Assembly (NCBI GenBank): GCA_018052455.1
Contig: JAGPNE010000001.1
Span: 176,881 to 240,880 of the forward strand
DNA: 64,000 nt
Reading direction: 5' to 3'
From: Candidatus Fermentithermobacillaceae bacterium
GTDB lineage: Bacteria; Bacillota; Sulfobacillia; Fermentithermobacillales; Fermentithermobacillaceae
The notes under the pieces were generated by a model, which was not told the origin of the DNA, did no database searches, and was given only the letters and a program-made list of their open reading frames with translations. The first letter of the stretch is position 1; the number at the start of each line of letters is the position of its first letter. Both the position numbers and the translations under genes were made by a program. Positions 17,255-26,347 of the stretch are shown here, piece by piece.

Positions 17255-17268
17255 AATTGTGGACAATT
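17255..17268. promoter_or_regulatory. Perfect inverted repeat between codY and the flagellar riboswitch
   Basis: AATTGTGGACAATT is a 6-2-6 perfect inverted repeat in the 110-base spacer between the codY stop and the riboswitch. It could be a repressor operator for a promoter of the flagellar operon. It shares the AATT ends of a CodY box but not its core. No convincing -35/-10 pair is visible, so the operon may also be read through from codY. Confidence 0.35.
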
Positions 17269-17296
17269 ATCGAAAAGTACCATCTACTTCTAGGGT

Positions 17297-18073
17297 CTAC
17301 CTGAGTTTATTCAGCTCGTCAAGAAGTTTTTCGTTAAGGACCCTGATATATGTGCCTTTCATGCCCAAAGACCTGGTCTCTATCACTCCGGCTGACTCAA
17401 ACTTTCGCAACGCGTTTACTATCACCGACCGCGTTATCCCTACCCTGTCTGCCACCCTAGAAGCCACAAGATAACCTTCAGAGCCTCCAAGTTCGTCAAA
17501 AACGTGCTTCATAGCGTTGAGTTCTGAGAATGACAGAGTGCCTAGGGCGACCTGGACGGCAGCTTGCTGCCTTGCCTCTTCCTCTACTAGTTCCTGATTG
17601 TGGCGGACCATTTCCATGGCTGTTACAGTAGCGGCATGTTCAACCAGTATGAGTTCAGGAGTTTCCATATCCCCTGATAACTTGCTCAAGACGAGAGTGC
17701 CCAGTCGTTCACCTCCCGCTACTACAGGGACGACTGTAGTCACCATGTTCTTGTAGGGACACTCACGAGAATTTCCTAAGGCGCATTCTCCTTTTTGGTG
17801 TTGGACATCTGGAAGTACACTGCGATAACTAGACAGGCTGTCTATATACGAGATAGGGAAACTGTTTGGTTTGAGGGCCTCTTCTTCGAGAGTCTGACAC
17901 TCGAAATCTTGACACAGAGAATACCCCATGATGTGCCCGTTCCTATCCAAAATGAAAATGTTGCATTCCAACGAGTCCCTAACCACTCTCGCAATTGCCT
18001 GAAAGTCGACTTCTGTTGCTGCGTTTCGCAATAGTTCATTCATCTTTCTGGTTTTCTCAAGCAATACCTGCAT
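17297..18073 (-). CDS. codY: CodY, GTP- and branched-chain amino acid-sensing global regulator
   Basis: CodY represses hundreds of stationary-phase genes in Bacillota when isoleucine/valine and GTP are plentiful. The 258-residue protein has the N-terminal GAF sensor (KMNELLRNAATEVDFQAIAR, ILDRNGHIMGYSL) and a C-terminal winged helix (SFSELNAMKHVFDELGGSEG, VGITRSVIVNALRKFESAGV). Length equals B. subtilis CodY (259). I use ATG 18073 behind AAGGAG; an in-frame GTG at 18091 lies upstream of that SD. It sits between hslU and the flagellar operon, the same synteny as in Bacillus. Confidence 0.97.
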   Translation of the reverse strand: MQVLLEKTRKMNELLRNAATEVDFQAIARVVRDSLECNIFILDRNGHIMGYSLCQDFECQTLEEEALKPNSFPISYIDSLSSYRSVLPDVQHQKGECALGNSRECPYKNMVTTVVPVVAGGERLGTLVLSKLSGDMETPELILVEHAATVTAMEMVRHNQELVEEEARQQAAVQVALGTLSFSELNAMKHVFDELGGSEGYLVASRVADRVGITRSVIVNALRKFESAGVIETRSLGMKGTYIRVLNEKLLDELNKLR

Positions 18074-18101
18074 CTGTCTTCTCCTTTTCACCTGGTTCTA
18101 C

Positions 18102-19517
18102 TTAAAGAATATACCGCGTGAGGTCTCTGTCTCTGACCAGATCCCCTATCTTGGCTGAAACATATTCTTTGTTCACTGTAACATTTCCTTGTATACCATC
18201 TGGAGCATCAAACAGGACATCTTCCAAGACTTTTTCCATCACTGTATGAAGTCTTCTTGCTCCTATATTTTCATCTTGCTGATTCACCATAAATGCCATC
18301 TTAGCGATTTCTTGGATTCCATCATCGGTGAACTCAAGTTCTACACCGTCTGTTGCGAGAAGCTCCTTGTACTGCCGTGTGAGTGAGTTTTCTGGTTCTG
18401 TCAGGATCCTTACAAAATCCTGCTCCTCTAGGGGGTCAAGTTCAACCCTTATTGGGAAACGCCCCTGTAGTTCAGGGATCATGTCAGAGGGCTTGCTGAC
18501 ATGAAAAGCGCCGGCACCTATGAACAAAATGTGGTCAGTCTTCACAGGCCCGTATTTGGTGATGATTGTTGTTCCTTCGACAATAGGCAGAAGGTCTCTT
18601 TGAACCCCTTCTCGCGAGACATCGGGACCCATTCCCGTTTCTCTCCCTGCGATCTTGTCCAGCTCATCTAAGAATACAATGCCTAACTGCTCACATCTTT
18701 CTAGTGCTTCTGCCACCACTTCGTCTTCATCTATGAGTTTGTCTGCTTCTTCCTGTATGAGTATCCTTCGGGCTTCTTCAACTGTGACTTTCTTTTTCTT
18801 GGTTTGCTTCGGAAGCAGACCCCCAAAGAGATTCTCCATATCCAATTCCATTTCTTGCACGTTGAATCCATCAAAAAACTCTAGCCTCTGCGAAGGCGCG
18901 TATTCAACCTCAATCTCAACTTCCTGTTCGTCCAGTGCTCCAGTCCGGAGCCGTTCGCGGATCTCTCGCCTTTCGACCTGTACCCTCTGGAGATTTCCAA
19001 GATACTCTTCACTTTCTTGTTGTTCTGTTTTCTCTTGTTGCTCTTTGCCAGTACCAAACAGCATTTCAAATGGATTGCGCTGGGTCTTTTCTTTCCTAGG
19101 CAGAGGACAAAGTATATCCAAAAGCCTTTCCTCCGCCAGAATCCCAGCTTTTTCCAAAACCTGTTCTAGATTCTCTTTCTTTGTGGTGCTAACTGCATTT
19201 TCGACCAGGTCGCGAATAATTGAATCAACGTCCCTTCCTACATAACCTACTTCGGTGAATTTGGACGCTTCAACCTTAACGAAAGGAGCATTCACCAATT
19301 TGGCCAGTCGTCGGCAAATCTCAGTTTTTCCTACGCCCGTAGGCCCCATAAGCAAAATATTCTTGGGAATAATGTCCTCCTGCATCTCTTGAGGGACACT
19401 CTGCCTCCTAAGCCTGTTGCGGACTGCAACTGCTACTGCCCGCTTGGCCTCTGTCTGTCCCACTATATGTTTGTCAAGTTCTCGCACTATTACCCGAGGC
19501 GTAAGTTCTTCCATCAT
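18102..19517 (-). CDS. hslU: HslU (ClpY), ATPase subunit of the HslUV protease
   Basis: HslU unfolds substrates and feeds them to the HslV peptidase. The product (471 residues) has the N-terminal [20 protein letters not shown], Walker [10 protein letters not shown], the pore GYVGRD motif, a variable intermediate domain rich in Glu/Lys, Walker [15 protein letters not shown] and sensor motifs [15 protein letters not shown]. Two tandem ATGs (19517, 19514) follow a run of eight G residues; a longer frame to 19565 would overlap hslV and has no SD. Length is normal for Bacillota. Confidence 0.96.
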   Translation of the reverse strand: MMEELTPRVIVRELDKHIVGQTEAKRAVAVAVRNRLRRQSVPQEMQEDIIPKNILLMGPTGVGKTEICRRLAKLVNAPFVKVEASKFTEVGYVGRDVDSIIRDLVENAVSTTKKENLEQVLEKAGILAEERLLDILCPLPRKEKTQRNPFEMLFGTGKEQQEKTEQQESEEYLGNLQRVQVERREIRERLRTGALDEQEVEIEVEYAPSQRLEFFDGFNVQEMELDMENLFGGLLPKQTKKKKVTVEEARRILIQEEADKLIDEDEVVAEALERCEQLGIVFLDELDKIAGRETGMGPDVSREGVQRDLLPIVEGTTIITKYGPVKTDHILFIGAGAFHVSKPSDMIPELQGRFPIRVELDPLEEQDFVRILTEPENSLTRQYKELLATDGVELEFTDDGIQEIAKMAFMVNQQDENIGARRLHTVMEKVLEDVLFDAPDGIQGNVTVNKEYVSAKIGDLVRDRDLTRYIL

Positions 19518-19545
19518 GAATCCCCCCCCTAATCTTGTTACCAAG

Positions 19546-20103
19546 TCAAACCAGTTCCTCAACAACTATATTATCGTTCGTGTATATGCATATGGATGCA
19601 GCTATCTTTAGCGATTCTCTAGCGATCTGTGTAGCATCTAGGTCCGTAAAGCGGAATAGAGCCTTTGCAGCAGCGGTTGCGTAAGGCCCGCCAGAGCCTA
19701 TTGCAATTATGGGTTCGTCGGGCTCAATTACTTCTCCAGTCCCAGACACCAGCAACAATTGGGATCGGTCCATGCACAGAAGCATAGCTTGGAGCTGACG
19801 CAGCATTCTATCGGTGCGCCACTCCTTGGCTAGAGATATGGTAGATTTCATTAGGTCTCCCCTGCTTTGCTCGAGGTAACCTTCAAGTTTATCAAACAAA
19901 GTCAGCGCATCTCCTACAGAACCTGCAAAACCGGCGATGACAGAATCCTTGTATATTCTGCGAACCTTTCTAGCTGTTGCCTTGAGAATCGTGTTGCTTC
20001 CCTCAAGAGTCACCTGACCATCTCCCGCCATGGCCGATTGTCCCCTGGCTCTAACTGCTAGGACGGTGGTGCCCAAGATGCGGTTATTTGGGTAACTGCT
20101 CAC
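19546..20103 (-). CDS. hslV: HslV (ClpQ), peptidase subunit of the HslUV protease
   Basis: HslV is the proteasome-like N-terminal nucleophile peptidase. The 185-residue product carries [20 protein letters not shown], where the Thr after the short N-terminal segment should be the nucleophile, plus [20 protein letters not shown] and [15 protein letters not shown]. The N-terminal leader before the Thr (about 11 residues) is longer than in E. coli, so processing would be needed for activity. The start is GTG at 20103, overlapping the xerC stop (GTGA). It pairs with hslU downstream. Confidence 0.95.
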   Translation of the reverse strand: MSSYPNNRILGTTVLAVRARGQSAMAGDGQVTLEGSNTILKATARKVRRIYKDSVIAGFAGSVGDALTLFDKLEGYLEQSRGDLMKSTISLAKEWRTDRMLRQLQAMLLCMDRSQLLLVSGTGEVIEPDEPIIAIGSGGPYATAAAKALFRFTDLDATQIARESLKIAASICIYTNDNIVVEELV

Positions 20104-21143
20104 TTTTCTCGCTTCCTTTCTTCTTCCCCTCCGTTAACGCCAATGTCTTGCCGTCTGCCGTCATTAGAAGAATGTGCTCTTGGATGAGCAGCCTCATATA
20201 CTTGCTTTAGGCGTTCCGGAAGAACATGGGTGTATATCTGAGTGGTCGTAATGCTCGAATGTCCTAGCATGTCCTGCACGGAACGCAAGTCAGCTCCGCC
20301 GGAGATCAGGTGTGTTGCAAAGGAATGTCTAAGAGTATGCGGCGAGCATTCGGAAGGATCTAATCCCGCAGTCAATAGGTGCTTATCGAGTATTCTTCTT
20401 ATTGATCTTACAGACAATCGGTTGCCCGACTTGTTTAAGAACAAAGGCTTCTTCGTCGTCCGACTGAGTTGGTCAAAAAGAGGTGGTCCAGATTCATGTC
20501 CTTTCGATCGGTTTTTCTCAAAGAAAGGTCTCCCGTTTTCAAGATAGTCCCCTAGGGCATCGATAGCTATCGAGCCTATGGGTACAAATCGCTCCTTGTC
20601 GCCCTTACCTACTACTTGAACAAAGCCCAAGGAATAGTCAACATCACCTACATTCAGCTTTGCCAGTTCGCTCACTCTTAGCCCTGCTCCGTACAGTAAC
20701 TCAAACATAGCTCGATCTCTTTTGCCGTACGGAGTCTCGGTATCGATAGCTTCTAAGAGTCGTTCTACATCATCCTGTGAAAGGACTTTGGGCAAGTAAG
20801 TGTGGGTTTTCCGGGAGGAAATTCCCTTCGCAGGGTTGGTTTCCAGCACTTCTCTAGTAGCAAGAAAGCGACAAAAACTCCTCACGGACGAGAGTTTTCT
20901 AGAGATAGAAGAGCCTTTGTAGCCCTGCTGGCCTAAAAAAACGACATAGTCGTGAATATCTTGTGAGTTAATCTCAGATGGTTGCATCGACTCGAGATCT
21001 CTGCCTGGATTATTGCGCAAGAGGAACTCGAAGAACTGGTCTAGATCACCGGCATAGGCCTCAACAGTATTGGGGCTTTGAGTTTTTGAAATACCAATTT
21101 CCACTAGAAATGTATCTTTCCAGTCAAGAAGTGAATTCGCCAT
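20100..21143 (-). CDS. xerC: Tyrosine recombinase, XerC/CodV type
   Basis: This recombinase probably resolves chromosome dimers at dif with a XerD partner. The 347-residue product has an N-terminal SAM-like DNA-binding domain (about 1-100) and the catalytic set: Arg in LLYGAGLRVSELAKLNVGD, Lys in VVGKGDKERFVP, H-x-x-R in PHTLRHSFATHLISGGADL, the second His in MLGHSSITTTQIYTH and the Tyr in the same block. It is 40-50 residues longer than usual, mostly from an insertion ENGRPFFEKNRSKGHESGPP before the second half. ATG 21143 follows GGAAGGCGG. The topA-xerC-hslV-hslU-codY order argues for the housekeeping enzyme, not a phage integrase. Confidence 0.93.
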   Translation of the reverse strand: MANSLLDWKDTFLVEIGISKTQSPNTVEAYAGDLDQFFEFLLRNNPGRDLESMQPSEINSQDIHDYVVFLGQQGYKGSSISRKLSSVRSFCRFLATREVLETNPAKGISSRKTHTYLPKVLSQDDVERLLEAIDTETPYGKRDRAMFELLYGAGLRVSELAKLNVGDVDYSLGFVQVVGKGDKERFVPIGSIAIDALGDYLENGRPFFEKNRSKGHESGPPLFDQLSRTTKKPLFLNKSGNRLSVRSIRRILDKHLLTAGLDPSECSPHTLRHSFATHLISGGADLRSVQDMLGHSSITTTQIYTHVLPERLKQVYEAAHPRAHSSNDGRRQDIGVNGGEEERKREK

Positions 21144-21249
21144 TGAACCGCCTTCCCCAGTGTAGGTCTGCATAGCCATTAGGCATGAAGTATGTCAAAC
21201 TCATGTTACCATTAGGTTGAACCTGTATCAACCAGTTATCTCAATATTC

Positions 21250-23346
21250 TCAGTTCTTCTGAGAATAGCCACATTCGGGGTTTGCACACTGATAGCCTTT
21301 CGATTTTGCGCCCTTTTTTACCATGAACGAACCGCATTTTGGGCATGCTTTGTCTGGTATTGGTCGATACCATGACACAAAATCACAATCTGGGTAATTA
21401 GAGCATCCATAAAAGACTCTGCCTTTCTTCGATCGCCTAACCACAATATCTCCCTTGCATTTGGGACATACTGCCCCCGTCTTCTCGAGATAGGGTTTTG
21501 TGTTTTTGCATTCCGGGTAACCTGAGCACGCTATGAACTTCCCGTACCTGCTTCGCTTTATTACCATAGGACGACCGCACTTCTCGCAGTCAATTCCAGC
21601 AGGTTCATCCTGGATATTGACCTTCTCCACCTCTTTTTCGGCCTTTTCTATTTGTTCCTTGAATGGTCCCCAAAAATCAGTTATCACGTCGTTCCACTTT
21701 GCGGAACCATCTTCTATAGCATCGAGTCTTTTCTCCATCTCAGCTGTGAAACCTATATCTACAATAGACGGGAAATTCTGTCTCAATATGGCGTCAACCA
21801 GCCTACCAAGCTCAGTCGGGGCTAGAGAGCGATTCTCCCTGCTCACATATTCACGTTCTATGAGCGTTGCAATAATAGGCGCATATGTAGAAGGTCTCCC
21901 GATACCGTTTGCTTCGAGGGCCTTCACTAGGGTAGCTTCAGTGTACCTAGGTGGAGGTTCCGTGAAGTGCTGAGAGTATTCTACGTCTTGCAGACAGAGT
22001 TTTTCATCTTTGGTAAGAGGGATAATGTCTGCCTCTGATTCTTCCTCTGAATTGTCTTGCCCTTCTTTGTAAATTGTGGTGAAGCCAGGGAACTTCAACC
22101 TGGACCCGGATACTCTGAACGTATGCTTATTGGCATTTATGTCACACGTGACTGTGTCGTAAACCGCTGGGCTCATCTGGCTTGCGACAAACCTCTCCCA
22201 GATTAGAGAGTACAGTTTGTACTGATCACGTTTTAGAAACGCTTTTACCTCGGATGGCGTCCTCAGCACGCTTGAGGGTCTTATTGCTTCGTGGGCATCC
22301 TGAACCCCTGGCTGGGTCTTGCCTATTCTACCTCTCTTGCCTAGGTACTGTTTCCCGTAGTTTGACTCAATGAAATTCCTGGCTTCTGTCTCAGCGATTG
22401 GAGAAATGCGAGTGGAGTCCGTTCTCATGTATGTAATGAGACCTGTGTACCCTGACCTACCCAATTCGATTCCTTCGTACAGGCTCTGAGCAACCATCAT
22501 TGTTTTGCTAACGGAAAAACCGAGTTTTCTTGACGCTTCTTGCTGCAATGTAGAGGTAGTAAAAGGGAAAGGCGGGTTCTTCCGTCTTTCTTTCTGGGTT
22601 ACGGATGCTACGACAAACTCAGCGCCTTCGATGTCTTTAAGGACTTGCTCAACATCGGAAAGAGTCTTGAGTTCTCGCTTTTTTCCCTGATAACCGTAGT
22701 ACTTCGCTTCTACAGTTCCCTTTTCGCCTCTGAGCAGCGCTTCTAATGTCCAGTATTCTTCGGGCTTAAACGATTCTATTTCAATCTCTCGGTCTACAAT
22801 AATGCGCAAAGCAGCCGATTGGACTCTACCGGCTGATAGCCCGGGCCGCACCTTTCTCCAGAGCAAGGGGCTCAGAGTGTAACCGACTAATCGGTCGAGA
22901 ACCCTCCTAGCTTGCTGCGAGTATACCAAGTTTTGGTCTATGCTGACCGGTTTTAGAAGTGACTCCTTCACGGCTTGTTCAGTAATCTCATGGAAAGTCA
23001 GTCTCGCTGCCTCATTGGGATCAATCCCCAAGACTTCACATATGTGCCATGCGATGGCTTCTCCTTCCCTATCTGGGTCGGTTGCCAAGTATACCTTAGA
23101 AGCGCTTTTAGCGGCATCCTTCAGCTCTTTAACGGTCTTGCCCTTACCACGTATAGTTATGTATTCCGGCTCAAACCCGTTATCAATATCTACTCCAAGT
23201 TTGCTTTTCGGCAAGTCCCTTATGTGACCTAACGAAGCTTTCACTTGGTACTTTGACTTTGTATACTTAGAGATGGTCTTCGCTTTTGTAGGTGATTCTA
23301 CGATAATCAGAGGACGCTTGTTATTGTCTTTCGATTTTTCTTCCAT
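21250..23346 (-). CDS. topA: DNA topoisomerase I
   Basis: Type IA topoisomerase that relaxes negative supercoils. The 698-residue product has the TOPRIM domain (PLIIVESPTKAKTISKY, YLATDPDREGEAIAWHI), the active Tyr in GLITYMRTDSTRI and RPSTYAPIIATLIEREYV. Its C-terminus (from about 580) has three four-Cys zinc modules: CEKCGRP/CSGYPEC, CPKCKGD/CSNYPDC and CPKCGSF/CANPEC. I use ATG 23346 (MEEKSKDNN) behind AAGGTG; a GTG four codons upstream is possible. It follows dprA by 21 bases. Confidence 0.97.
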   Translation of the reverse strand: MEEKSKDNNKRPLIIVESPTKAKTISKYTKSKYQVKASLGHIRDLPKSKLGVDIDNGFEPEYITIRGKGKTVKELKDAAKSASKVYLATDPDREGEAIAWHICEVLGIDPNEAARLTFHEITEQAVKESLLKPVSIDQNLVYSQQARRVLDRLVGYTLSPLLWRKVRPGLSAGRVQSAALRIIVDREIEIESFKPEEYWTLEALLRGEKGTVEAKYYGYQGKKRELKTLSDVEQVLKDIEGAEFVVASVTQKERRKNPPFPFTTSTLQQEASRKLGFSVSKTMMVAQSLYEGIELGRSGYTGLITYMRTDSTRISPIAETEARNFIESNYGKQYLGKRGRIGKTQPGVQDAHEAIRPSSVLRTPSEVKAFLKRDQYKLYSLIWERFVASQMSPAVYDTVTCDINANKHTFRVSGSRLKFPGFTTIYKEGQDNSEEESEADIIPLTKDEKLCLQDVEYSQHFTEPPPRYTEATLVKALEANGIGRPSTYAPIIATLIEREYVSRENRSLAPTELGRLVDAILRQNFPSIVDIGFTAEMEKRLDAIEDGSAKWNDVITDFWGPFKEQIEKAEKEVEKVNIQDEPAGIDCEKCGRPMVIKRSRYGKFIACSGYPECKNTKPYLEKTGAVCPKCKGDIVVRRSKKGRVFYGCSNYPDCDFVSWYRPIPDKACPKCGSFMVKKGAKSKGYQCANPECGYSQKN

Positions 23347-23367
23347 ACTTCTTCTCACCTTCTTGAC

Positions 23368-24429
23368 TCAGTTGATGTGTGCATCTCCAATGTTGGATAA
23401 TATATACTTGCCGCCTGCCACTGAATGAACAATTCCGCGCACCTCAAGAGACGAGAGGATAGCAATGATCTTTGATACAGGCATATTCATACCACTACAT
23501 ATTTGATCTAGTGATTCGCCGCGACCAACTGCCTCAAGCACAACGGATTCCTCAAGCGTTAAGGCTTCCATCCTTCTTGTCCCACAAACTTCCGGCATAT
23601 ATTCGTTTTCTTTTCTGAGAAAGGATAGCACATCCTCTGCACATGTTACCAGATATGCTCCATCCTGAATCAATCTATTTGTGCCTCGGCATACAATTGA
23701 TTTGACACTCCCGGGAACGGCCATCACTGGTTTTCCCTGTCTAAGAGCCCAGTCTGCCGTGATAAGGGCTCCTGACCTTTCTCCGGCCTCGATTACTACC
23801 AACCCTAGCGACAGCCCTGCAATCAACCTGTTACGCCGAGGAAAATGCCAGGGCTTAGCTTCGGTCCCAGGCGGATATTCAGATATGAGAGCTCCATTTG
23901 AAGGAATTGTACCATAAAGATCGAAATTGGATTTTGGATATACGACGTCAGGACCTTGGCCAAGGCACGCTATGGTTCTTCCGCCCACAGAAAGGGCGCC
24001 TCTGTGTGCTGCTGCGTCGATTCCATATGCCAAGCCCGAAACAATTGTTATTCCCGCTCGGGCTAGATCCTCTGCTATCTCGGATGCTATCTGCTTTCCT
24101 GCGCCTGACGCTCTGCGTGTTCCTACTAGCCCTACTGACAACCTGTCCGTGGGCATAGTTGAGCCCTTTACAAAGAGGATCGATGGAGGATCTGGAATGG
24201 TTCTGAGGTTCTCAGGATATTGAGAATCATCAATACTTACGATGTCTACATGCAGCTGAGCGCACAGGTCCATGAGACGTTTTGCCTCTTCGACGTATTG
24301 CGGTTCGCTTTTTGGGGGATAGTCTGAAAGCCCTGGCAAAGAGTCCCGCTGGGTGTCTTCTTGGTGTATGTATGACGATTTGGCCAGAACTAGCGTCATT
24401 TTGTGAAGCAGTTCATCCAAGAGCAACAC
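23368..24429 (-). CDS. dprA: DprA/Smf, DNA-processing protein
   Basis: DprA loads RecA onto incoming single-stranded DNA during natural transformation. The 353-residue product has the Rossmann-like core: VGLVGTRRASGAGKQIASEI, SGLAYGIDAAAHRGAL, FPRRNRLIAGLSLGLVVIEA and SGALITADWALRQGKPVMAV, followed by a C-terminal winged helix (about 290-345). The start is uncertain: GTG 24429 is used, but TTG codons at 24426 and 24420 fit the AAGGA SD as well. With comM nearby this suggests at least remnants of a DNA-uptake pathway, although no com pilus genes are seen. Confidence 0.93.
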   Translation of the reverse strand: MLLLDELLHKMTLVLAKSSYIHQEDTQRDSLPGLSDYPPKSEPQYVEEAKRLMDLCAQLHVDIVSIDDSQYPENLRTIPDPPSILFVKGSTMPTDRLSVGLVGTRRASGAGKQIASEIAEDLARAGITIVSGLAYGIDAAAHRGALSVGGRTIACLGQGPDVVYPKSNFDLYGTIPSNGALISEYPPGTEAKPWHFPRRNRLIAGLSLGLVVIEAGERSGALITADWALRQGKPVMAVPGSVKSIVCRGTNRLIQDGAYLVTCAEDVLSFLRKENEYMPEVCGTRRMEALTLEESVVLEAVGRGESLDQICSGMNMPVSKIIAILSSLEVRGIVHSVAGGKYILSNIGDAHIN

Positions 24430-24445
24430 ATCCTTGAGCTAAGAG

Positions 24446-24471
24446 ATTATAGGTCACTGCCAAAACTGGCA
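24446..24471 (-). promoter_or_regulatory. Candidate dprA promoter (-10) with overlapping inverted repeat
   Basis: A consensus TATAAT lies on the minus strand at 24451-24446, 17 bases before the dprA start. Directly upstream is TGCCA-AAAC-TGGCA (24458-24471), an inverted repeat sitting in the -10/-35 spacer. No good -35 hexamer is visible. The repeat could be an operator. Confidence 0.35.
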
Positions 24472-24550
24472 TCACAGATTTGGATTTTCACCTTATGATA
24501 CCACATGAACGTACAAAATGCACCATAGAATACATTATATGGTACTAATG

Positions 24551-24579
24551 TTGCTGGTATGGAACGGCCCTGATATGAT
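24551..24579 (+). promoter_or_regulatory. Candidate rnhB promoter
   Basis: TTGCTG (24551-24556) and TATGAT (24574-24579) are separated by 17 bases on the plus strand, a reasonable housekeeping promoter. Transcription would start near 24586, leaving about 20 bases before the TTG start of rnhB at 24606 and supporting that start. Confidence 0.45.
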
Positions 24580-24605
24580 ATTGTCGTCAAGGTGAGGTGA
24601 CTAGG

Positions 24606-25259
24606 TTGGATCGCGACCTTGAAGAGAGTTTTCGACTAGATAAGCTATACGAATGGGAAAATGAGAGGCGTGAACAGAATGGCTTCATAGCCGGAGTAGA
24701 TGAAGCTGGAAGAGGCCCTATGGCGGGTCCGGTTGTGGCTTCTGCAGTAATACTGCCCCGTTATCCTCAGATTCTATATATAAATGACAGCAAAAAACTT
24801 TCCCCTAGGTTGCGGGAGCGGATTTTTTATTCGATTATTGACACGAGTTTTGCAGTTGGAATAGGCATTAGGTCTGCAAAGTTCATTGATGAGAACGGGA
24901 TATCCGCTGCTACGTTTTCCGCCATGCGTGCGGCCATAGATGAATTGCTATCAACAGGTCTCCAGCCTGGACTTATTGCCGTGGATGGCTATCGAATACC
25001 TGGGTTGCAGATTAAGCAAGAAGCGATCATAAAAGGAGATGCCAAAATAGCTTCAATTGCTTGCGCGTCTATCGTGGCCAAAGTAGTGAGAGACAGGATC
25101 ATGGTGCAATTTGATCGCTTATACCCGGAATATGGTTTTTCCATTCACAAGGGCTATTGTACCAGTTTGCATATGGATCTCCTCCGCAGAAAAGGGCCTA
25201 GCCCCATACATAGACGATCCTTTCAGCCCGTTCGCGATGTCTTGTCGTCCACCCTTTGA
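24606..25259 (+). CDS. rnhB: Ribonuclease HII
   Basis: RNase HII removes ribonucleotides and RNA primers from DNA. The product (217 residues) has the signature GVDEAGRGPMAGPVVASAVI with the catalytic Asp-Glu pair, INDSKKLSPRLRERI, the third acidic residue in LIAVDGYRIPG and ASIACASIVAKVVRDRIM. Start choice: TTG 24606 (MDRDLEESF) has GAGGTGA 5 bases upstream; the in-frame GTG at 24597 lies inside that SD. It is divergent from dprA; rnhB, yraN, comM and dprA are often neighbours in Bacillota, and here the strand order is rearranged. Confidence 0.95.
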   Translation: MDRDLEESFRLDKLYEWENERREQNGFIAGVDEAGRGPMAGPVVASAVILPRYPQILYINDSKKLSPRLRERIFYSIIDTSFAVGIGIRSAKFIDENGISAATFSAMRAAIDELLSTGLQPGLIAVDGYRIPGLQIKQEAIIKGDAKIASIACASIVAKVVRDRIMVQFDRLYPEYGFSIHKGYCTSLHMDLLRRKGPSPIHRRSFQPVRDVLSSTL

Positions 25260-25287
25260 GTGTGCATGAGATTAGGTTGGATATGCG

Positions 25288-26226
25288 CTAGTTTTTCTTT
25301 GTCCGCATTGTCCGCTGTACCAGAAATGATATGGCCAAAACGCTTCCAAAAGCAGTAGTGCCAAGCCTACCACCTGCTCCCGCAATGACCGTGATCCCCC
25401 AATAGTAACAAAGGCCTGCCAGTATTCCTGCAGATACTGCAGATATCTCATCATGAATACGAGTCAAAGATGACATACCCACATATGAACCACAAGCACA
25501 GCACGCTGCTAGAGTCCCTCCTATCGTAGGAATCACGGCGGGTAGTAACAACCCTCCAGTCAGGGCAACTACACCAGAAGCGATAACGCCTCCTTGCTTC
25601 ATTCGGTTATTGATCCAAAAGGATATCGCCGAGGATATGCCGCAAGTTATCACTACTGGAATAAGACACGACGGCTCAAGTGGCTTGGCGTCGATGAAAG
25701 AGGTGCCTGTCAAAATGGCCGTTAACGTTGTTCCGGTTGCAGCTATAGTCCCGAGTTTGCCTCCAAACCCGTTGAACACGTCGGCTGCGACTAAGTAGAC
25801 CAGACCCGCAATACATGCCGCAAGAAGCAACTCAAACGGACCAAGCAGACTTGGGGAAGTCATACCTACAAATGAACCGCAAGTTATGGCTGGACCCAGG
25901 CCAGGTACCAGTATCCCCCCAATTAGAGTTACAAGACCCGATGCTACGACTGACCCTAGTCGTGCATACACGCTTAAGCCATAGGTTATTAAGGAACCAA
26001 CAACTAACGATAGGAAGAGTTTGAGATTGGTCGTACTGAATAATTGGGTTTCCGGTCTACGCATATCCTGAGCTTCTGAGATGGCACTAAAGATGGCAAG
26101 TACACATGCACACCCCACTAATGCAGAGGCAACCACACTTACACGGAGATTCGCTAGAGCAGTGTTTATGTAGAGATAGCTAAAAGTTAGAGTAAGAGCA
26201 AAAAGACCCGCATATGTTTTTTTCAA
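25288..26226 (-). CDS. Polytopic membrane protein with internal duplication, unknown function
   Basis: I do not recognise a family. The 312-residue protein is highly hydrophobic with about nine or ten membrane segments and few charges. The C-terminal two-thirds is an internal tandem duplication. Repeat 1 (about 72-175) contains VVASGLVTLIGGILVPG, CGSFVGMTS and GFGGKLGTIAATG. Repeat 2 (about 189-305) contains VIASGVVALTGGLLLPA, CGSYVGMSS and GAGGRLGTTAFGS in the same order. Each repeat would give about four helices, giving pseudo-twofold symmetry as in many transporters or channels. The start is TTG at 26226 behind AGGAGG. It lies downstream of the yraN-like gene and converges on rnhB. Confidence 0.8.
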   Translation of the reverse strand: MKKTYAGLFALTLTFSYLYINTALANLRVSVVASALVGCACVLAIFSAISEAQDMRRPETQLFSTTNLKLFLSLVVGSLITYGLSVYARLGSVVASGLVTLIGGILVPGLGPAITCGSFVGMTSPSLLGPFELLLAACIAGLVYLVAADVFNGFGGKLGTIAATGTTLTAILTGTSFIDAKPLEPSCLIPVVITCGISSAISFWINNRMKQGGVIASGVVALTGGLLLPAVIPTIGGTLAACCACGSYVGMSSLTRIHDEISAVSAGILAGLCYYWGITVIAGAGGRLGTTAFGSVLAISFLVQRTMRTKKN

Positions 26227-26347
26227 CCGTGATTCCTCCTACCGTGCCTGACCACTCAAGAACTTCCTTTTCACAATAGCACATTTTATTTTCATGGTTC
26301 AATCACGAACGATCCGGTACGAGCTCTTTCTTGCAGTTTGCTTTCTC

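Noticed and set aside
17187..17296. Sigma-D type promoter (TAAA, 15 bases, GCCGATAT) before the flagellar riboswitch
   Set aside because: A TAAA exists but the -10 half matches poorly (GTCGCGTA), so I do not annotate it.
18074..18091. Longer CodY starting at GTG 18091
   Set aside because: The AAGGAG SD lies downstream of that GTG; ATG 18073 gives the normal family length.
20100..21143. Tyrosine recombinase as sign of an integrated element
   Set aside because: Its place between topA and hslV is the conserved housekeeping xerC/codV locus, and no other phage or transposon genes or attachment repeats are nearby.
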